This document shows positions 8,046 through 17,497 of a stretch of DNA of 64,000 bases, in pieces (positions within the stretch are counted from its first letter, which is position 1; each line of letters starts with the position of its first letter). The notes below the pieces were generated by a model that was not told the origin of the DNA, searched no databases, and was given only the letters and a program-made list of their open reading frames with translations. A program made the position numbers and the translations under genes. Origin of the DNA: an uncultured Bacteroidales bacterium (GTDB taxonomy: Bacteria; Bacteroidota; Bacteroidia; Bacteroidales; UBA932); contig CALUTT010000011.1 of the NCBI GenBank assembly GCA_944323775.1, positions 1 through 64,000 on the forward strand, written 5' to 3'.

Positions 8046-8845
8046 CCTGTGAATTTCTTGAAATATTTTCCGAAATCTGACGGATCGGGGAAACCGAGCC
8101 TGTCGGAGATTTCTCCTACGGGAAGCGAGGTAGTCTTCAGCAGGCTCTTTGCATTCAATATCGTATAGCGTTCTATCCATTTGATGGCAGAGTCGCCTGT
8201 CACCTCCTTGACCGCATGGCTGAGGTGTTTTGCGGAAATGCAGAGGGAATCCGCATAAAAGGCGATATCCCTTCGGAGATGGCAGTTGTCCCTGACAAGG
8301 TTGATGAAGTCATTCGTGATCTGGTCATACCTGGATTCGGGCACTCCCCTGTCCGCGATATCATGAATATAAGTCCCCAGCCCGTAATAGTAAGCGACCG
8401 TAAGATGCGTGACAATCTCGTCCTTGTAGTTGTTCGGCGCGCGGAGTGCCGACTGTACCATCCTGACATACCCCTGGACAGCGGCCAGCGCCTGGTCCTC
8501 CAGAGGGAAAAACGAGTTCCGCCTCACGTTGAAAATAAGGGGGATCTTGTTTTCCATCGGGAGATTCGCCATGAACGATGACGACATTACAAGACAGTAG
8601 CCCCGGAAGCCGCTGCCAAAAGAGACAGACTCCACGATCTGTGTGGGGAGGATAATCAGCATGCCGGGCACGTCTATGTGATGGTCGGCCATGTCGACGA
8701 CGCACTCCATTGACCCGCCGGTGACTATTATCGAGACCGTGGTGTCGCTTTTCAGCGGAAAAGCCAGCGGTCCCTCAGTTCTCGGATTCTCAATCACGAT
8801 TACGCTCTCGCCGAGGCGGTCAATCCTGTCTCCCGTCAGATTCAT
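8015..8845 (-). CDS. AraC-family transcriptional regulator
   Basis: Of 276 residues, the N-terminal half is a cupin-like sensor and the C-terminal 100 hold two helix-turn-helix units: YADSLCISAKHLSHAVKEVTG and the second, VGEISDRLGFPDPSDFGKYF, followed by FKKFTGYSPRAFR. The gene's start overlaps the stop of the upstream AraC gene by four bases, so the two are one transcription unit. It may control the pumps or the divergent acetyltransferase; the sequence does not say which. Confidence 0.9.
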   Translation of the reverse strand: MNLTGDRIDRLGESVIVIENPRTEGPLAFPLKSDTTVSIIVTGGSMECVVDMADHHIDVPGMLIILPTQIVESVSFGSGFRGYCLVMSSSFMANLPMENKIPLIFNVRRNSFFPLEDQALAAVQGYVRMVQSALRAPNNYKDEIVTHLTVAYYYGLGTYIHDIADRGVPESRYDQITNDFINLVRDNCHLRRDIAFYADSLCISAKHLSHAVKEVTGDSAIKWIERYTILNAKSLLKTTSLPVGEISDRLGFPDPSDFGKYFKKFTGYSPRAFRAL

Positions 8846-9756
8846 TCCGCAGACCTGTTTTTCCTCACGCTGTCACGATAAGTCCTTGGAGTCATTCCCG
8901 TCAGTTTCCGGAACATGCGGCTGAAATGCTGCGGATACTCGAACCCCAGCCCGTATGCGACCTGCGCGATGCCTGCACCGGATGCAAGTTCGTTCTTGGC
9001 CCGCATGACCACATACCTGCGTATGCAGTTCCCTGCCGTGTCCCCCGTCGCTTTCCTGACAAGGTCGCCGAAATAGTTGGCGGACATGCACAGACTCTCG
9101 GCACAGTACTGCACGGTAGGCATGCCGAGGGAAAGCTGCCTCCCTTCGTCAAAATAGGTCCTCAGCAGGTCTTCGAATCTCGCAAGAGTGTCCGAATTCT
9201 CCAGGTGGCGGGCAAGGAACTGCCTGTTGTAGAAACGCCTGCAATATTCCAGCACCAGACGGATGTAGCTCACGATTATGGAGTCCTGCATGGAATCACG
9301 GCTGCGACCGAGTTCCGCCTTGATCTGGCGCATCAGCGAGACGAGCACGTCATGCTCGTCGTCAGTCATGTGCAGGGCTTCGTTGATTCTGTAGTCGAAG
9401 AACGAATACTTCCCGATCGCCTTTTCGAGATCGGTCCCGTGCAGAATATCCGGATGGAAGAGCAGCGCCCATCCGGTAAGGTTCACAAGTTCGCCGTTGT
9501 CCTCCTTACCCCCTACCTGACCAGGCGACACGCAGATGACGGTTCCCTTCCCATACTCGTACCTGCCGCAGCCGTACTCCAGGTCAATATCCGCCTCGTC
9601 ATGGAAGAAGACTCCGTAGACACCGTAGTTGTTCAGGCTGTGGCGTACCGGCGAGACTTCCGAATAGTCGATCACGCACACCAGAGGATGAAGGTCATCC
9701 GCCCCGACATAGCGGCAGTAGTCGCCGACACTCCTGACTTTCAGAATCCTCTCCAT
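8842..9756 (-). CDS. AraC-family transcriptional regulator
   Basis: The first ATG, at 9756, gives 304 residues; a GTG two codons upstream is possible. The N-terminal 190 residues form a sensor region (GKGTVICVSPGQVGG resembles the cupin strand of this group). The C-terminal part carries both helix-turn-helix motifs, AESLCMSANYFGDLVRKATG and IAQVAYGLGFEYPQHFSRMF, and the family ending FRKLTGMTPRTYR. It is divergent from the sugar acetyltransferase at 9864, with -7 elements for both directions between them, so mutual regulation is likely. Confidence 0.9.
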   Translation of the reverse strand: MERILKVRSVGDYCRYVGADDLHPLVCVIDYSEVSPVRHSLNNYGVYGVFFHDEADIDLEYGCGRYEYGKGTVICVSPGQVGGKEDNGELVNLTGWALLFHPDILHGTDLEKAIGKYSFFDYRINEALHMTDDEHDVLVSLMRQIKAELGRSRDSMQDSIIVSYIRLVLEYCRRFYNRQFLARHLENSDTLARFEDLLRTYFDEGRQLSLGMPTVQYCAESLCMSANYFGDLVRKATGDTAGNCIRRYVVMRAKNELASGAGIAQVAYGLGFEYPQHFSRMFRKLTGMTPRTYRDSVRKNRSAE

Positions 9757-9782
9757 GAACACACGATTGATTTTCGATATGG

Positions 9783-9829
9783 CAAAAATAATTTATTCCT
9801 GGAAAAAATGCAGCAAATGAATAATTTTG
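9783..9829. promoter_or_regulatory. Divergent promoters between araC and acetyltransferase
   Basis: On the minus strand TATTTTTG (plus-strand 9783-9790) faces the AraC gene. On the plus strand TAATTTTG (9822-9829) faces the acetyltransferase. Both match TAnnTTTG. CAAA at 9814-9817 could be the minus-strand -33 TTTG, 23 bases away. Confidence 0.55.
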
Positions 9830-9863
9830 TAGAACAAGAACCATAAAATATACACAAGAGAAT

Positions 9864-10424
9864 ATGGACATTGAGATTTTCAAGGAACTGGTCAAGACGC
9901 GAAGCCCCCTCAACACTGACGAAATCCACCTCTTCATGGACAGTATGAGCGATGCCGCCCGCAGGATAACCTTCAGGCTAAATTCAGCCTACCATACTCA
10001 GGAGGAAGTCAGGGAGCTGCTTTCAGAACTTTTCGGCTACAGAGTCCCGGAATCGCTCAGGGTATTTCCTCCTTTCTATACGGACTTCGGGAAAAACATC
10101 ACAGTCGGAGAGAACGTGTTCATCAACGCATGCTGCCATTTCCAGGACCACGGAGGTGTAACACTGGGAGACGGCTGCCAGATAGGACACAACGTCGTGT
10201 TCGCCACACTGAACCACGGCCTGAAGCCGGAAGAACGCGGAGATACCATTCCCGCTCCAGTCACCCTCGGCAGGAACGTATGGGTTGGCTCCAACGCAAC
10301 CATACTCCAGGGTGTCAGCATAGGTGACAACGCAGTCGTGGCGGCAGGTGCCGTCGTAACAAAAGACGTAGCTGCTGACACTGTCGTCGGAGGTGTTCCG
10401 GCAAAGTTCATAAAGCACATCTGA
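9864..10424 (+). CDS. Sugar O-acetyltransferase, Maa/LacA/NodL type
   Basis: The 186-residue protein has the maltose-acetyltransferase N-terminal helical cap (about 3-55) and a left-handed beta-helix of hexapeptide repeats (about 75-180; ITVGENVFINACCHF, VTLGRNVWVGSNATI, VSIGDNAVVAAGAVV). His118 in TLNHG is the expected catalytic base. Family members acetylate sugars or other hydroxyl acceptors from acetyl-CoA as cytoplasmic trimers. The gene is divergent from an AraC regulator. Confidence 0.9.
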   Translation: MDIEIFKELVKTRSPLNTDEIHLFMDSMSDAARRITFRLNSAYHTQEEVRELLSELFGYRVPESLRVFPPFYTDFGKNITVGENVFINACCHFQDHGGVTLGDGCQIGHNVVFATLNHGLKPEERGDTIPAPVTLGRNVWVGSNATILQGVSIGDNAVVAAGAVVTKDVAADTVVGGVPAKFIKHI

Positions 10425-10489
10425 TATAAAAGCCAGCCTCAATTCAGGAAAAATTAGTATATTGACGGACATAAACACATATTAACCTC

Positions 10490-12916
10490 ATGAAGACCAT
10501 ACTACCTATCCGCAGCATCCTGGCGACTTTCTCGGTGCTGCTCCTTGCCGGTGCCGTCCAGGCCAGTGCCGCCGGCACGGAAACTCCGGAGCGCAGACAG
10601 CTCTTCGACTCCGGCTGGACTTTCGCTCTCGGAGACCACCCCGAAGCATCCGAAGCAAGTTTTGACGACAGTTCCTGGCGCACTCTGGACCTTCCCCACG
10701 ACTGGAGCATCGAGGGAATAACCAGCCCGGACGCCCCGAGCGGAAATGACGGCGGATACTTCCCTACTGGCAAAGGCTGGTACCGCAAGACATTCGAGAT
10801 CCCCTCTGAGTACAACGGGAAACTGATAGGACTATACTTCGAGGGAGTGTACATGAACGCAGAAGTGTTCATAAACGGCAAGTCCCTGGGAACCAGACCC
10901 TACGGCTACTCTCCATTCTTCCACGACATCACCCCCTACGTCAACTTCGGAGGGAAGAATGTCATCGCGGTGAGCGTTGACAATTCCCTTCAGAAGAACT
11001 GCCGCTGGTACACCGGTTCGGGAATATACCGCCACGTCTGGCTTACGGTCACTGACAAGGTGCACGTCGCCAACTGGGGCACCTTCGTGACTACTCCCGA
11101 GGTCAGCGCCGGCAAGGCCACGGTACAGGTCGCAACCACACTGCAGAATGACTCGGACACCGACCGTAACATTGCCCTGCAGACCTGCCTCATGCGCGAC
11201 GGGGCTTGCCACGGCACAAAGAAGACAGACGTGCTGCTGCCTGCCGGCACATCAAGGGAAATCATCCAGACGATGACCGTCGACTCTCCGGCGCTGTGGA
11301 GCCCGGAGACTCCTGAACTCTACACCGCAATCTGCACAGTAACCGGGAACGGCAGCACTCTTGACGAGGTATCGCAGACTTTCGGCATACGCAGCATAAC
11401 ATACTCCGCCGCCGACGGCCTGCGCCTTAACGGGAAGCAGATCAAACTATACGGCGGATGCATCCATCACGACAACGGTATGCTCGGCACGGCCGCCTAC
11501 GACAGAGCCGAGGCACGCAAGGCCGAGATGCTCAAGGCGGCAGGGTTCAACGCCGTCCGCACCTCACACAACATCCCTTCCGAAGCGTTTCTGGACGCCT
11601 GCGACCGCATCGGCCTGCTCGTGATTGATGAGGCATTCGACGGGTGGCGCGACTCAAAGAACACCTACGACTACTCGACACTTTTCGACCAGTGGTGGAA
11701 GGAGGACGTTTCGGCCATGGTACTGCGCGACCGCAACCATCCTTCAGTCTTCTGCTGGAGCATAGGCAACGAAGTCATCGAACGCAAGAAACTCGAAGTG
11801 GTCACCACTGCAAGCAAGCTCAGAAACGCGATCCGCGAACTCGACAGCACACGTCCCGTGACCTCGGCACTCGCCTCCTGGGACAGCGACTGGGAAATCT
11901 ACGACCCGCTTGCCGCCGTCCACGACATAGTCGGGTACAACTACATGCTTTTCAAGGCTCCATCTGACCATGAAAGAGTGCCGGAACGCATGATGATCCA
12001 GACTGAGTCATTCCCCCGCAGCGCCTTCAGGACATGGGAGATGGTAAACGACAACAGCTACATCTTCGGAGACTTCGTATGGACGGCGATAGACTACCTC
12101 GGAGAGTCCGGGATCGGGCGCTACTACTATGACGGGGAAATCGAGGGAGAGCACTACACTCAGCCACAGTACCCATGGCACGGCGCCTACTGTGGAGACA
12201 TCGACCTTACCGGATGGCGCAAGCCCATATCCTACTACCGACAGATGCTGTTCAACCCCGCCGGCAAGCTCCACCTTGCCGTCAGGGAGCCTGACGGATA
12301 CTTCGGCAAGATCAACCAGACCTCTTGGTCGGTGTGGCCTACATGGGACAGCTGGACCTGGCCGGGACACGAAGGGAAACCAGTGAAAGTCGAGATATAC
12401 TCTCGCTATCCTTCAGTAAGACTGTACCTTAACGGGCGTCTGGTCGGAGAGAAGCCTACCACCAGGGAGCAGGAATTCAAGGCCGTGTTCTCCGTTCCTT
12501 ACGAAGCCGGGACAATAAGAGCCGTCGGAGTCGAGAATGGACAGGAGAAGGAACCCATGGAAATTTCCACAGCCGGAGAACCCTACAGGATACGCCTGAC
12601 CCCCGACCGCAGCACCATAACCGCAGACGGACAGGATCTCTCCTTCGTAACGGTAGAGGTGATTGACAGGGAAGGCCGTGTCGTTCCCGATGCATCGGAG
12701 AGGATAACGTTCACGGTCAAGGGCGAAGGAAAGATCGTCGCGGTTGGCAATGCCAACCTCCAGGATACTGACAGCTACACAGGGAACAGCCGCATGACCT
12801 GGAAGGGACGCGCCATGGTCGTAGTCAGGAGCACATCCGAAAGCGGCACCGCAAGGCTCAGTGCCAGCGCACCCGGCCTGCGCTCCGCGACAGTCAGCAT
12901 CAAGACAAAAGACTGA
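10490..12916 (+). CDS. GH2 beta-galactosidase-family glycosidase, exported
   Basis: The 808 residues open with a signal peptide (1-28). Domains in order are the GH2 sugar-binding sandwich (about 37-195), an Ig-like domain (196-305), the TIM barrel (310-600), a DUF4982-like sandwich (about 635-700) and a C-terminal Ig-like GH2 domain (700-805). The acid/base should be Glu428 in SIGNEV and the nucleophile Glu506 in MIQTES. It probably hydrolyses beta-galactosides or related glycans in the periplasm. Unlike most Bacteroidota GH2 genes it is not beside a susC/susD pair but sits between two efflux pumps; a GNAT gene follows after eight bases. Confidence 0.92.
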   Translation: MKTILPIRSILATFSVLLLAGAVQASAAGTETPERRQLFDSGWTFALGDHPEASEASFDDSSWRTLDLPHDWSIEGITSPDAPSGNDGGYFPTGKGWYRKTFEIPSEYNGKLIGLYFEGVYMNAEVFINGKSLGTRPYGYSPFFHDITPYVNFGGKNVIAVSVDNSLQKNCRWYTGSGIYRHVWLTVTDKVHVANWGTFVTTPEVSAGKATVQVATTLQNDSDTDRNIALQTCLMRDGACHGTKKTDVLLPAGTSREIIQTMTVDSPALWSPETPELYTAICTVTGNGSTLDEVSQTFGIRSITYSAADGLRLNGKQIKLYGGCIHHDNGMLGTAAYDRAEARKAEMLKAAGFNAVRTSHNIPSEAFLDACDRIGLLVIDEAFDGWRDSKNTYDYSTLFDQWWKEDVSAMVLRDRNHPSVFCWSIGNEVIERKKLEVVTTASKLRNAIRELDSTRPVTSALASWDSDWEIYDPLAAVHDIVGYNYMLFKAPSDHERVPERMMIQTESFPRSAFRTWEMVNDNSYIFGDFVWTAIDYLGESGIGRYYYDGEIEGEHYTQPQYPWHGAYCGDIDLTGWRKPISYYRQMLFNPAGKLHLAVREPDGYFGKINQTSWSVWPTWDSWTWPGHEGKPVKVEIYSRYPSVRLYLNGRLVGEKPTTREQEFKAVFSVPYEAGTIRAVGVENGQEKEPMEISTAGEPYRIRLTPDRSTITADGQDLSFVTVEVIDREGRVVPDASERITFTVKGEGKIVAVGNANLQDTDSYTGNSRMTWKGRAMVVVRSTSESGTARLSASAPGLRSATVSIKTKD

Positions 12917-12924
12917 GCCGCCAT

Positions 12925-13422
12925 ATGGAAAAGAACATCTCGGTGACTGTCCGCAGAGCATGCGGAAAGGATATCGGAAGAATTGCAGACCTGCTCGTGC
13001 AGGTCTGCAATGTTCATAATGCGGGAAGGCCCGACATCTTCAGGCCCGGAGCAATGAAATACACGCGCACCCAGCTCGAGGCCATACTCTCTGACGACAT
13101 GACCCCGGTGCTTGCCGCGGTAGACTCGGACGATGTCCTGCAGGGATACGCATTCTGTATCTTCAGGCAGACAAAAGGAGACAACATCCTGCAGGACATG
13201 AAAACTCTGTACATTGACGACATCTGCGTCGACAAGACGCAGAGGGGCAAAGGAATAGGAAAGACCCTCTTCGCCGCTGCACGCAGGCTCGCCCAGGAAA
13301 GCGGATGCCACAACCTAACCCTCAACGTATGGGAGTGCAACGGCAGGGCCATGCAGTTCTACAGGAGCTGCGGGCTCGAGCCGCTCAAGACGACAATGGA
13401 ACTCAGGCTTCCCCGGCCATGA
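12925..13422 (+). CDS. GNAT-family N-acetyltransferase
   Basis: The 165-residue protein has a GNAT fold. The acetyl-CoA pyrophosphate loop is visible as QRGKGIGKTLF (about 109-119) after the strand LYIDDICVD, and the last strand-helix unit NLTLNVWECNGRAMQFYRSCG is typical. The acceptor is unknown. It is cotranscribed with the GH2 gene, and its 3' end overlaps the convergent EmrB-like gene by 20 bases. Confidence 0.88.
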   Translation: MEKNISVTVRRACGKDIGRIADLLVQVCNVHNAGRPDIFRPGAMKYTRTQLEAILSDDMTPVLAAVDSDDVLQGYAFCIFRQTKGDNILQDMKTLYIDDICVDKTQRGKGIGKTLFAAARRLAQESGCHNLTLNVWECNGRAMQFYRSCGLEPLKTTMELRLPRP

Positions 13423-14974
13423 GATACTTCCTTACGGTTTCCCAGTTCGGCATGCTGATGTACCTGCGCCTCAGAGGCGTGTCGAAGAACAGCATCAGAA
13501 TCAGGAATCCGCAGCATACGACGAAAGTATAGCCGTAGAGCTCCTTGAGCGAGGCCATCATTGACTGCCTGACGAGTTCCGCATACCCTGAGCCGGCATC
13601 AATTCCGGCCACGCCTGCAGCGACAGGATCAAGCGAGGCTCCGAGAATCCCGGAATGCAGGGCCATGCTCTTCCTAAGCGCAAACCCGTACACCGCTCCG
13701 CCTATCGCGCCGCCCAAGACGGTCCTTGCCATACCGATAATGCACAGCCCCTGGAAAAAGTGCTGGAACGGCATCTGCACCTGTATATAAAGGGTCAGTG
13801 ACGTGAAGATGATCGAGTAGCCGAAACTCCTGACAAAAGTGGGCAGATACAGACTTGCATACGGGGTGTCCGGCGATATGAGGAAGAACATCATGAACGA
13901 ATACGCACATGTAAGCATCATACCCGCTATTGTCAGCCGGCCGAGCGAGAGCTTCAGCCTGAAGAACCAGAAGAGACAGGACAGGCATCCGGCCACCGTC
14001 CCGAGGACGGCATACAGATGTGAACCTACACCCTGGGCAAGTCCGGCCGGCACGATACTCCCCGTCAGGGCACCCTCGAGGACATTGGCCGAAGACGACG
14101 CGACACACACGAACAGGAATATCACGAAAGCAGGTGCGAGGTTTCCGTATTTCCACGCCTTGACCTCGATGTAGGGATGACGCACCTTCCGCATCCTGCC
14201 TATGCAGAATGCTCCTGTCAGCACCGCTGCCGCAAGTGCGAACCTCACCGGAGTCCCGTCGAGCCAGTTGTAATGCTCACCGTATATGAAGACATAGCTC
14301 AGCTCCAGCAGCAACAGCGACCACAGGACAAGACCGGTCCAGTCGATACCGAAAAGAGGCATGGGCCTCGGAGGGCCCGGACGGAAATCCACTGTCAGCA
14401 GACGTACCGAAAGCAGCACGGCCACAAGTGCCGCGACCATTACGGCGGGCAGGGCCTCCCATTCCAGGAAGTATCCGCAAAGCTGGGCCATGATTCCCGA
14501 ACACTCGATCGAGCCGAGAACGAGAATGTACAGCAGAGGGAAAAAACGGAAGAAATCCCTGCCGGGCGCCATCCAGAGCTGTATGTTGGATATGCACTCG
14601 AAAGTCCCCCACAGCTTGAACCATCCGGCCGCATAGCAAGCAAGCCATAGCAGCGGCTGGAATTCAGTGCAGGCACAGACAATGTTGCAGACAACCAGGC
14701 CTGAGGCACAAAGGGTCAGCATCCATCTGTTCGAGAAGCGGAACTTCAGCCTGAACAGCATTGGAAAAGGCATTGTCACACCTATAAGGGATGCGTACCC
14801 GCACATCATGACATCCTCCCGGAGCATCGAGAGCTCACCCTGCATCCCGGACAGCGATCCCAGATAGACCCCGCCGCTGAGCTGGAACACCAGAGCAAAG
14901 GCAAGGTATATCAGAGGCCTTATCCTGTCAGGCACGAAAGGCCTGAACATCGGCATCGAGAACTCGGTCGTCAT
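13403..14974 (-). CDS. EmrB/DHA2-like 14-TM efflux transporter (pump 2)
   Basis: The ATG at 14974 gives 523 residues and an ATGA overlap with the adaptor gene; a GTG at 14983 would add three. The chain is about 14 membrane segments and matches the pump-1 transporter along its length, for example LSGGVYLGSLSGMQGELSMLREDVMMCGYAS against the equivalent pump-1 stretch, and the shared YGEHYNWLDG loop. It should drive export of a hydrophobic drug or metabolite through the adaptor and channel encoded just upstream. Confidence 0.87.
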   Translation of the reverse strand: MTTEFSMPMFRPFVPDRIRPLIYLAFALVFQLSGGVYLGSLSGMQGELSMLREDVMMCGYASLIGVTMPFPMLFRLKFRFSNRWMLTLCASGLVVCNIVCACTEFQPLLWLACYAAGWFKLWGTFECISNIQLWMAPGRDFFRFFPLLYILVLGSIECSGIMAQLCGYFLEWEALPAVMVAALVAVLLSVRLLTVDFRPGPPRPMPLFGIDWTGLVLWSLLLLELSYVFIYGEHYNWLDGTPVRFALAAAVLTGAFCIGRMRKVRHPYIEVKAWKYGNLAPAFVIFLFVCVASSSANVLEGALTGSIVPAGLAQGVGSHLYAVLGTVAGCLSCLFWFFRLKLSLGRLTIAGMMLTCAYSFMMFFLISPDTPYASLYLPTFVRSFGYSIIFTSLTLYIQVQMPFQHFFQGLCIIGMARTVLGGAIGGAVYGFALRKSMALHSGILGASLDPVAAGVAGIDAGSGYAELVRQSMMASLKELYGYTFVVCCGFLILMLFFDTPLRRRYISMPNWETVRKYLMAGEA

Positions 14975-16002
14975 ATCTCGCACTCCACATTCATTCCGGC
15001 GCTCAGCAATGACATCTCCTCAGGGCCGTTGCCCTCCAGACGGATCCTCACCGGAATGCGCTGCTCCGTCTTGACGAAGTTGCCGGTCGCATTGTCCTGA
15101 GGGAACATGGAATATGCGGCTCCCGTCGCATCCGACACACTCTCGACTACGCCGCTATACACTACGCCCGGCACTGCGTCGGCACGCACGGACACCTTGT
15201 CGCCCGGACGGATATGCTTCATCTGCCTTTCACGGTAATTTGCCACGACCCAGACCTCGTCATCGTCAACCACAGTGACCACGCTCTGGCCGGGCTGGAC
15301 CAGCTGGCCCTCCCTTATCTGCCGCGCCCCGGTGCGTCCGCTGCAAGGTGCCGTCACGACCGTGTACGAGAGGTCGAGCCCGGCAAGCCGCAGCGAAGCC
15401 TCTGCAAGCGCAACCTGCGCCCGGCACTGGGCGAGGCGGCCGCCAAGTTCCGAGACGGAAAGTTCCGCACTCCTCTTCTGCAGGACGCATCTCTGGTAGG
15501 AAGCCAGCGCGACTTCATACGCAGTCCTGACGTCGTCGTACTGCTGCTGGGTCACAGACTCCTCGGCATAGAGTTTCTCGTATCTGCCGTACTCGTCCCT
15601 GGCGTTGTCAAGCCTGACCTTGCTCTCCGAAATCGCGACCTCGGCGACCCTGACACCGTTCGTGGCTGCATCCAGACTGCTTTCCGTAACTGCCACCGCC
15701 GCCCTGGCATCTTCAAGTGCCGCCTCGGCCTGGGCTACCCTCAGCCTGTACTCATCGTCCGACACCAACATCAGAGTGTCACCCTCTCTGACCTCGGAAT
15801 ACTCGTCGAACATTATCTTCTCGACATATCCCTGAACACGGACGTTTACAGGGACTATGTTTTTCCTTATCTGCGCATTGTCGGTGAAAGTCCCTTTTCC
15901 GACATGCATGAAATGGTCCGCAACGAATATGCATCCCGCTATGACAAGCGCTGATATCACCAGGTTGTAGGCCAGCTTGACAGTTTTCTTGTTCCTGCTC
16001 AT
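14971..16002 (-). CDS. HlyD/EmrA-family membrane fusion protein (pump 2)
   Basis: The 343 residues comprise a single N-terminal membrane helix (about 8-28), lipoyl half-motifs VRVQGYVEKIMFDEYSEVRE and VTAPCSGRTGARQIREGQLV, a long helical hairpin between them (about 75-185) and a C-terminal beta domain. It is a paralog of the pump-1 adaptor, sharing the TDNAQ(I/V)R(K/R)N motif after the membrane helix. It should bridge the transporter downstream with the TolC-like channel upstream. Confidence 0.93.
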   Translation of the reverse strand: MSRNKKTVKLAYNLVISALVIAGCIFVADHFMHVGKGTFTDNAQIRKNIVPVNVRVQGYVEKIMFDEYSEVREGDTLMLVSDDEYRLRVAQAEAALEDARAAVAVTESSLDAATNGVRVAEVAISESKVRLDNARDEYGRYEKLYAEESVTQQQYDDVRTAYEVALASYQRCVLQKRSAELSVSELGGRLAQCRAQVALAEASLRLAGLDLSYTVVTAPCSGRTGARQIREGQLVQPGQSVVTVVDDDEVWVVANYRERQMKHIRPGDKVSVRADAVPGVVYSGVVESVSDATGAAYSMFPQDNATGNFVKTEQRIPVRIRLEGNGPEEMSLLSAGMNVECEI

Positions 16003-16026
16003 GATATAATTGAAAATGATGGTCAG

Positions 16027-17352
16027 TTAAAGCACTCCTGCCGCATAGCGCAGCCGGAGGTATGAATATGCCACACTTATCCTTGCATCGACCTCGGCGA
16101 GTTCTGCCGACAGCTTCATGTTGGACGCATCCACCATGTCCGTGACGATGGACAGGCCGTTCTCGTACCTGTTGCGGATTATGCGGTAGTTCTCGGCGGC
16201 AAGCTCGACATTCTTTACCTGCTTCTCCAGATCCGAGAAGGAGTTCAGATACCTCGCGTATGCAGCCTGGATCTCCATGTCGGCCTCGCGGCGTGCAAGT
16301 TCCAGGTTCTGGCGGCTCATGGCCGTTTCAGCCCTCGCCCTGCGCATTTTCGAAGGAGTCTTGTACAATGCGCCCAGGTCAATCCTCACCCCTACGCCGA
16401 CATACCAGTAGTTGAAGTTGTTGTCAAGAGGCGGGACTTCAATCAGGACCGGACCGTCCATCCTGTCGGAAAGGGTCAGCGCCACGCTGGGGATCATCTC
16501 CGAACGCACAAGCTTCATCCTGGCCTCGGCCATCTCCACACCGGACGAGGCGACCGACACGGCAGGAGTACCCTCGCCCATTGACATCCATTTTTCCTCC
16601 ATGCCGCGCTCAAGGGAAGTGCCGAGCATAGTCGTGTCTATCGCGATTACGGTATCGGTGTCAAGCCCGAGCATGGTGCACAGCCGGTAGTTGAGAACCG
16701 AAGCCTCGGTTTCGACGTTGTCGAGTGCCACACGCATGTCAGCCAGCTGGAGTTCATACCTTGTAACGTCGTTGCGCAGGGCGGTTCCGTGGCTCTCGAG
16801 GCTTTTGCCGAGCTCGACCAGCCTTTCCATGAGTTCGCAGTTGCGCATGTACACTGTCCGCTGGTTCCTCATGCGGAAAAGATCCATGCAGTACCCGGCA
16901 AGCATCATACGTACCTGCTGGCGCGTGAGTTCCACTTCCTTTTCGGCAGTCTCCCTGCCTATGTCGGCAATCTGTACCGAGGTGCGCAAGGCTCCTCCGG
17001 CATACAGGACCTGGGTGGCCTCGAACGCGAACCCGTTTCCGAAATGAGGGATGGGCGCAGTAACCGCATTTGAAAAATTCCTGTCAGTGAGCACCCCGTC
17101 GCCTATATAGCTGGCAGACAGGTCAGCCGTCATGTCAGGCAGGAGTGCATCCCGGCTCTCCTGAACCTTCATGGCGGCTATCTCGGCAGCGCTCTTGCTT
17201 ATCTTGAGCCTCGTCTCGCTGTCCTCCGCCATACCGAATATCTCTTCGATGGTGAATACCCTTTCTTCGCCAGGCTGCAGACCGGATGCGCAGACCGGGG
17301 CTGTCTGTACCGCAGCAAGGGCAATGATGATGTAGCAATACGCTTTCTGCAT
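16027..17352 (-). CDS. TolC-like outer-membrane efflux channel (pump 2)
   Basis: The protein has 441 residues with a signal peptide (MQKAYCYIIIALAAVQTAPVC then AS). The outer-membrane efflux protein repeats are evident: long helices at about 140-210 and 330-415 and strand regions FAFEATQVLYAGGALRTS and YWYVGVGVRIDLGALY. It is first in the pump-2 operon and divergent from an AraC regulator. It closely parallels the pump-1 channel. Confidence 0.9.
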   Translation of the reverse strand: MQKAYCYIIIALAAVQTAPVCASGLQPGEERVFTIEEIFGMAEDSETRLKISKSAAEIAAMKVQESRDALLPDMTADLSASYIGDGVLTDRNFSNAVTAPIPHFGNGFAFEATQVLYAGGALRTSVQIADIGRETAEKEVELTRQQVRMMLAGYCMDLFRMRNQRTVYMRNCELMERLVELGKSLESHGTALRNDVTRYELQLADMRVALDNVETEASVLNYRLCTMLGLDTDTVIAIDTTMLGTSLERGMEEKWMSMGEGTPAVSVASSGVEMAEARMKLVRSEMIPSVALTLSDRMDGPVLIEVPPLDNNFNYWYVGVGVRIDLGALYKTPSKMRRARAETAMSRQNLELARREADMEIQAAYARYLNSFSDLEKQVKNVELAAENYRIIRNRYENGLSIVTDMVDASNMKLSAELAEVDARISVAYSYLRLRYAAGVL

Positions 17353-17374
17353 AGTGTCTCTGGATTTCGAGCCG

Positions 17375-17478
17375 CAAAATTACTCCGTTCCGCCCGGCCA
17401 GGCATTACCAGAATTTCCCCGTAAATACACAAAATCGAACCTCAAATGAAAATTTATAACCTTAAAATGCTATTTTTG
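17375..17478. promoter_or_regulatory. Divergent promoters of pump 2 and its AraC regulator
   Basis: Minus-strand TAATTTTG (plus 17375-17382) lies 22 bases before the TolC-like start. Plus-strand TATTTTTG (17471-17478) lies 19 bases before the AraC start. The 90 bases between should hold the regulator's site; no clear palindrome is seen. Confidence 0.55.
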
Positions 17479-17497
17479 CATCAAAATCGGAACGGAA

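Noticed and set aside
8926..9846. 306-codon open frame on the plus strand
   Set aside because: It lies opposite a convincing AraC regulator and reads as low-order composition.
4052..17352. Mobile-element origin of the paired pumps
   Set aside because: No transposase, integrase, direct repeats or tRNA junction is seen around the island.
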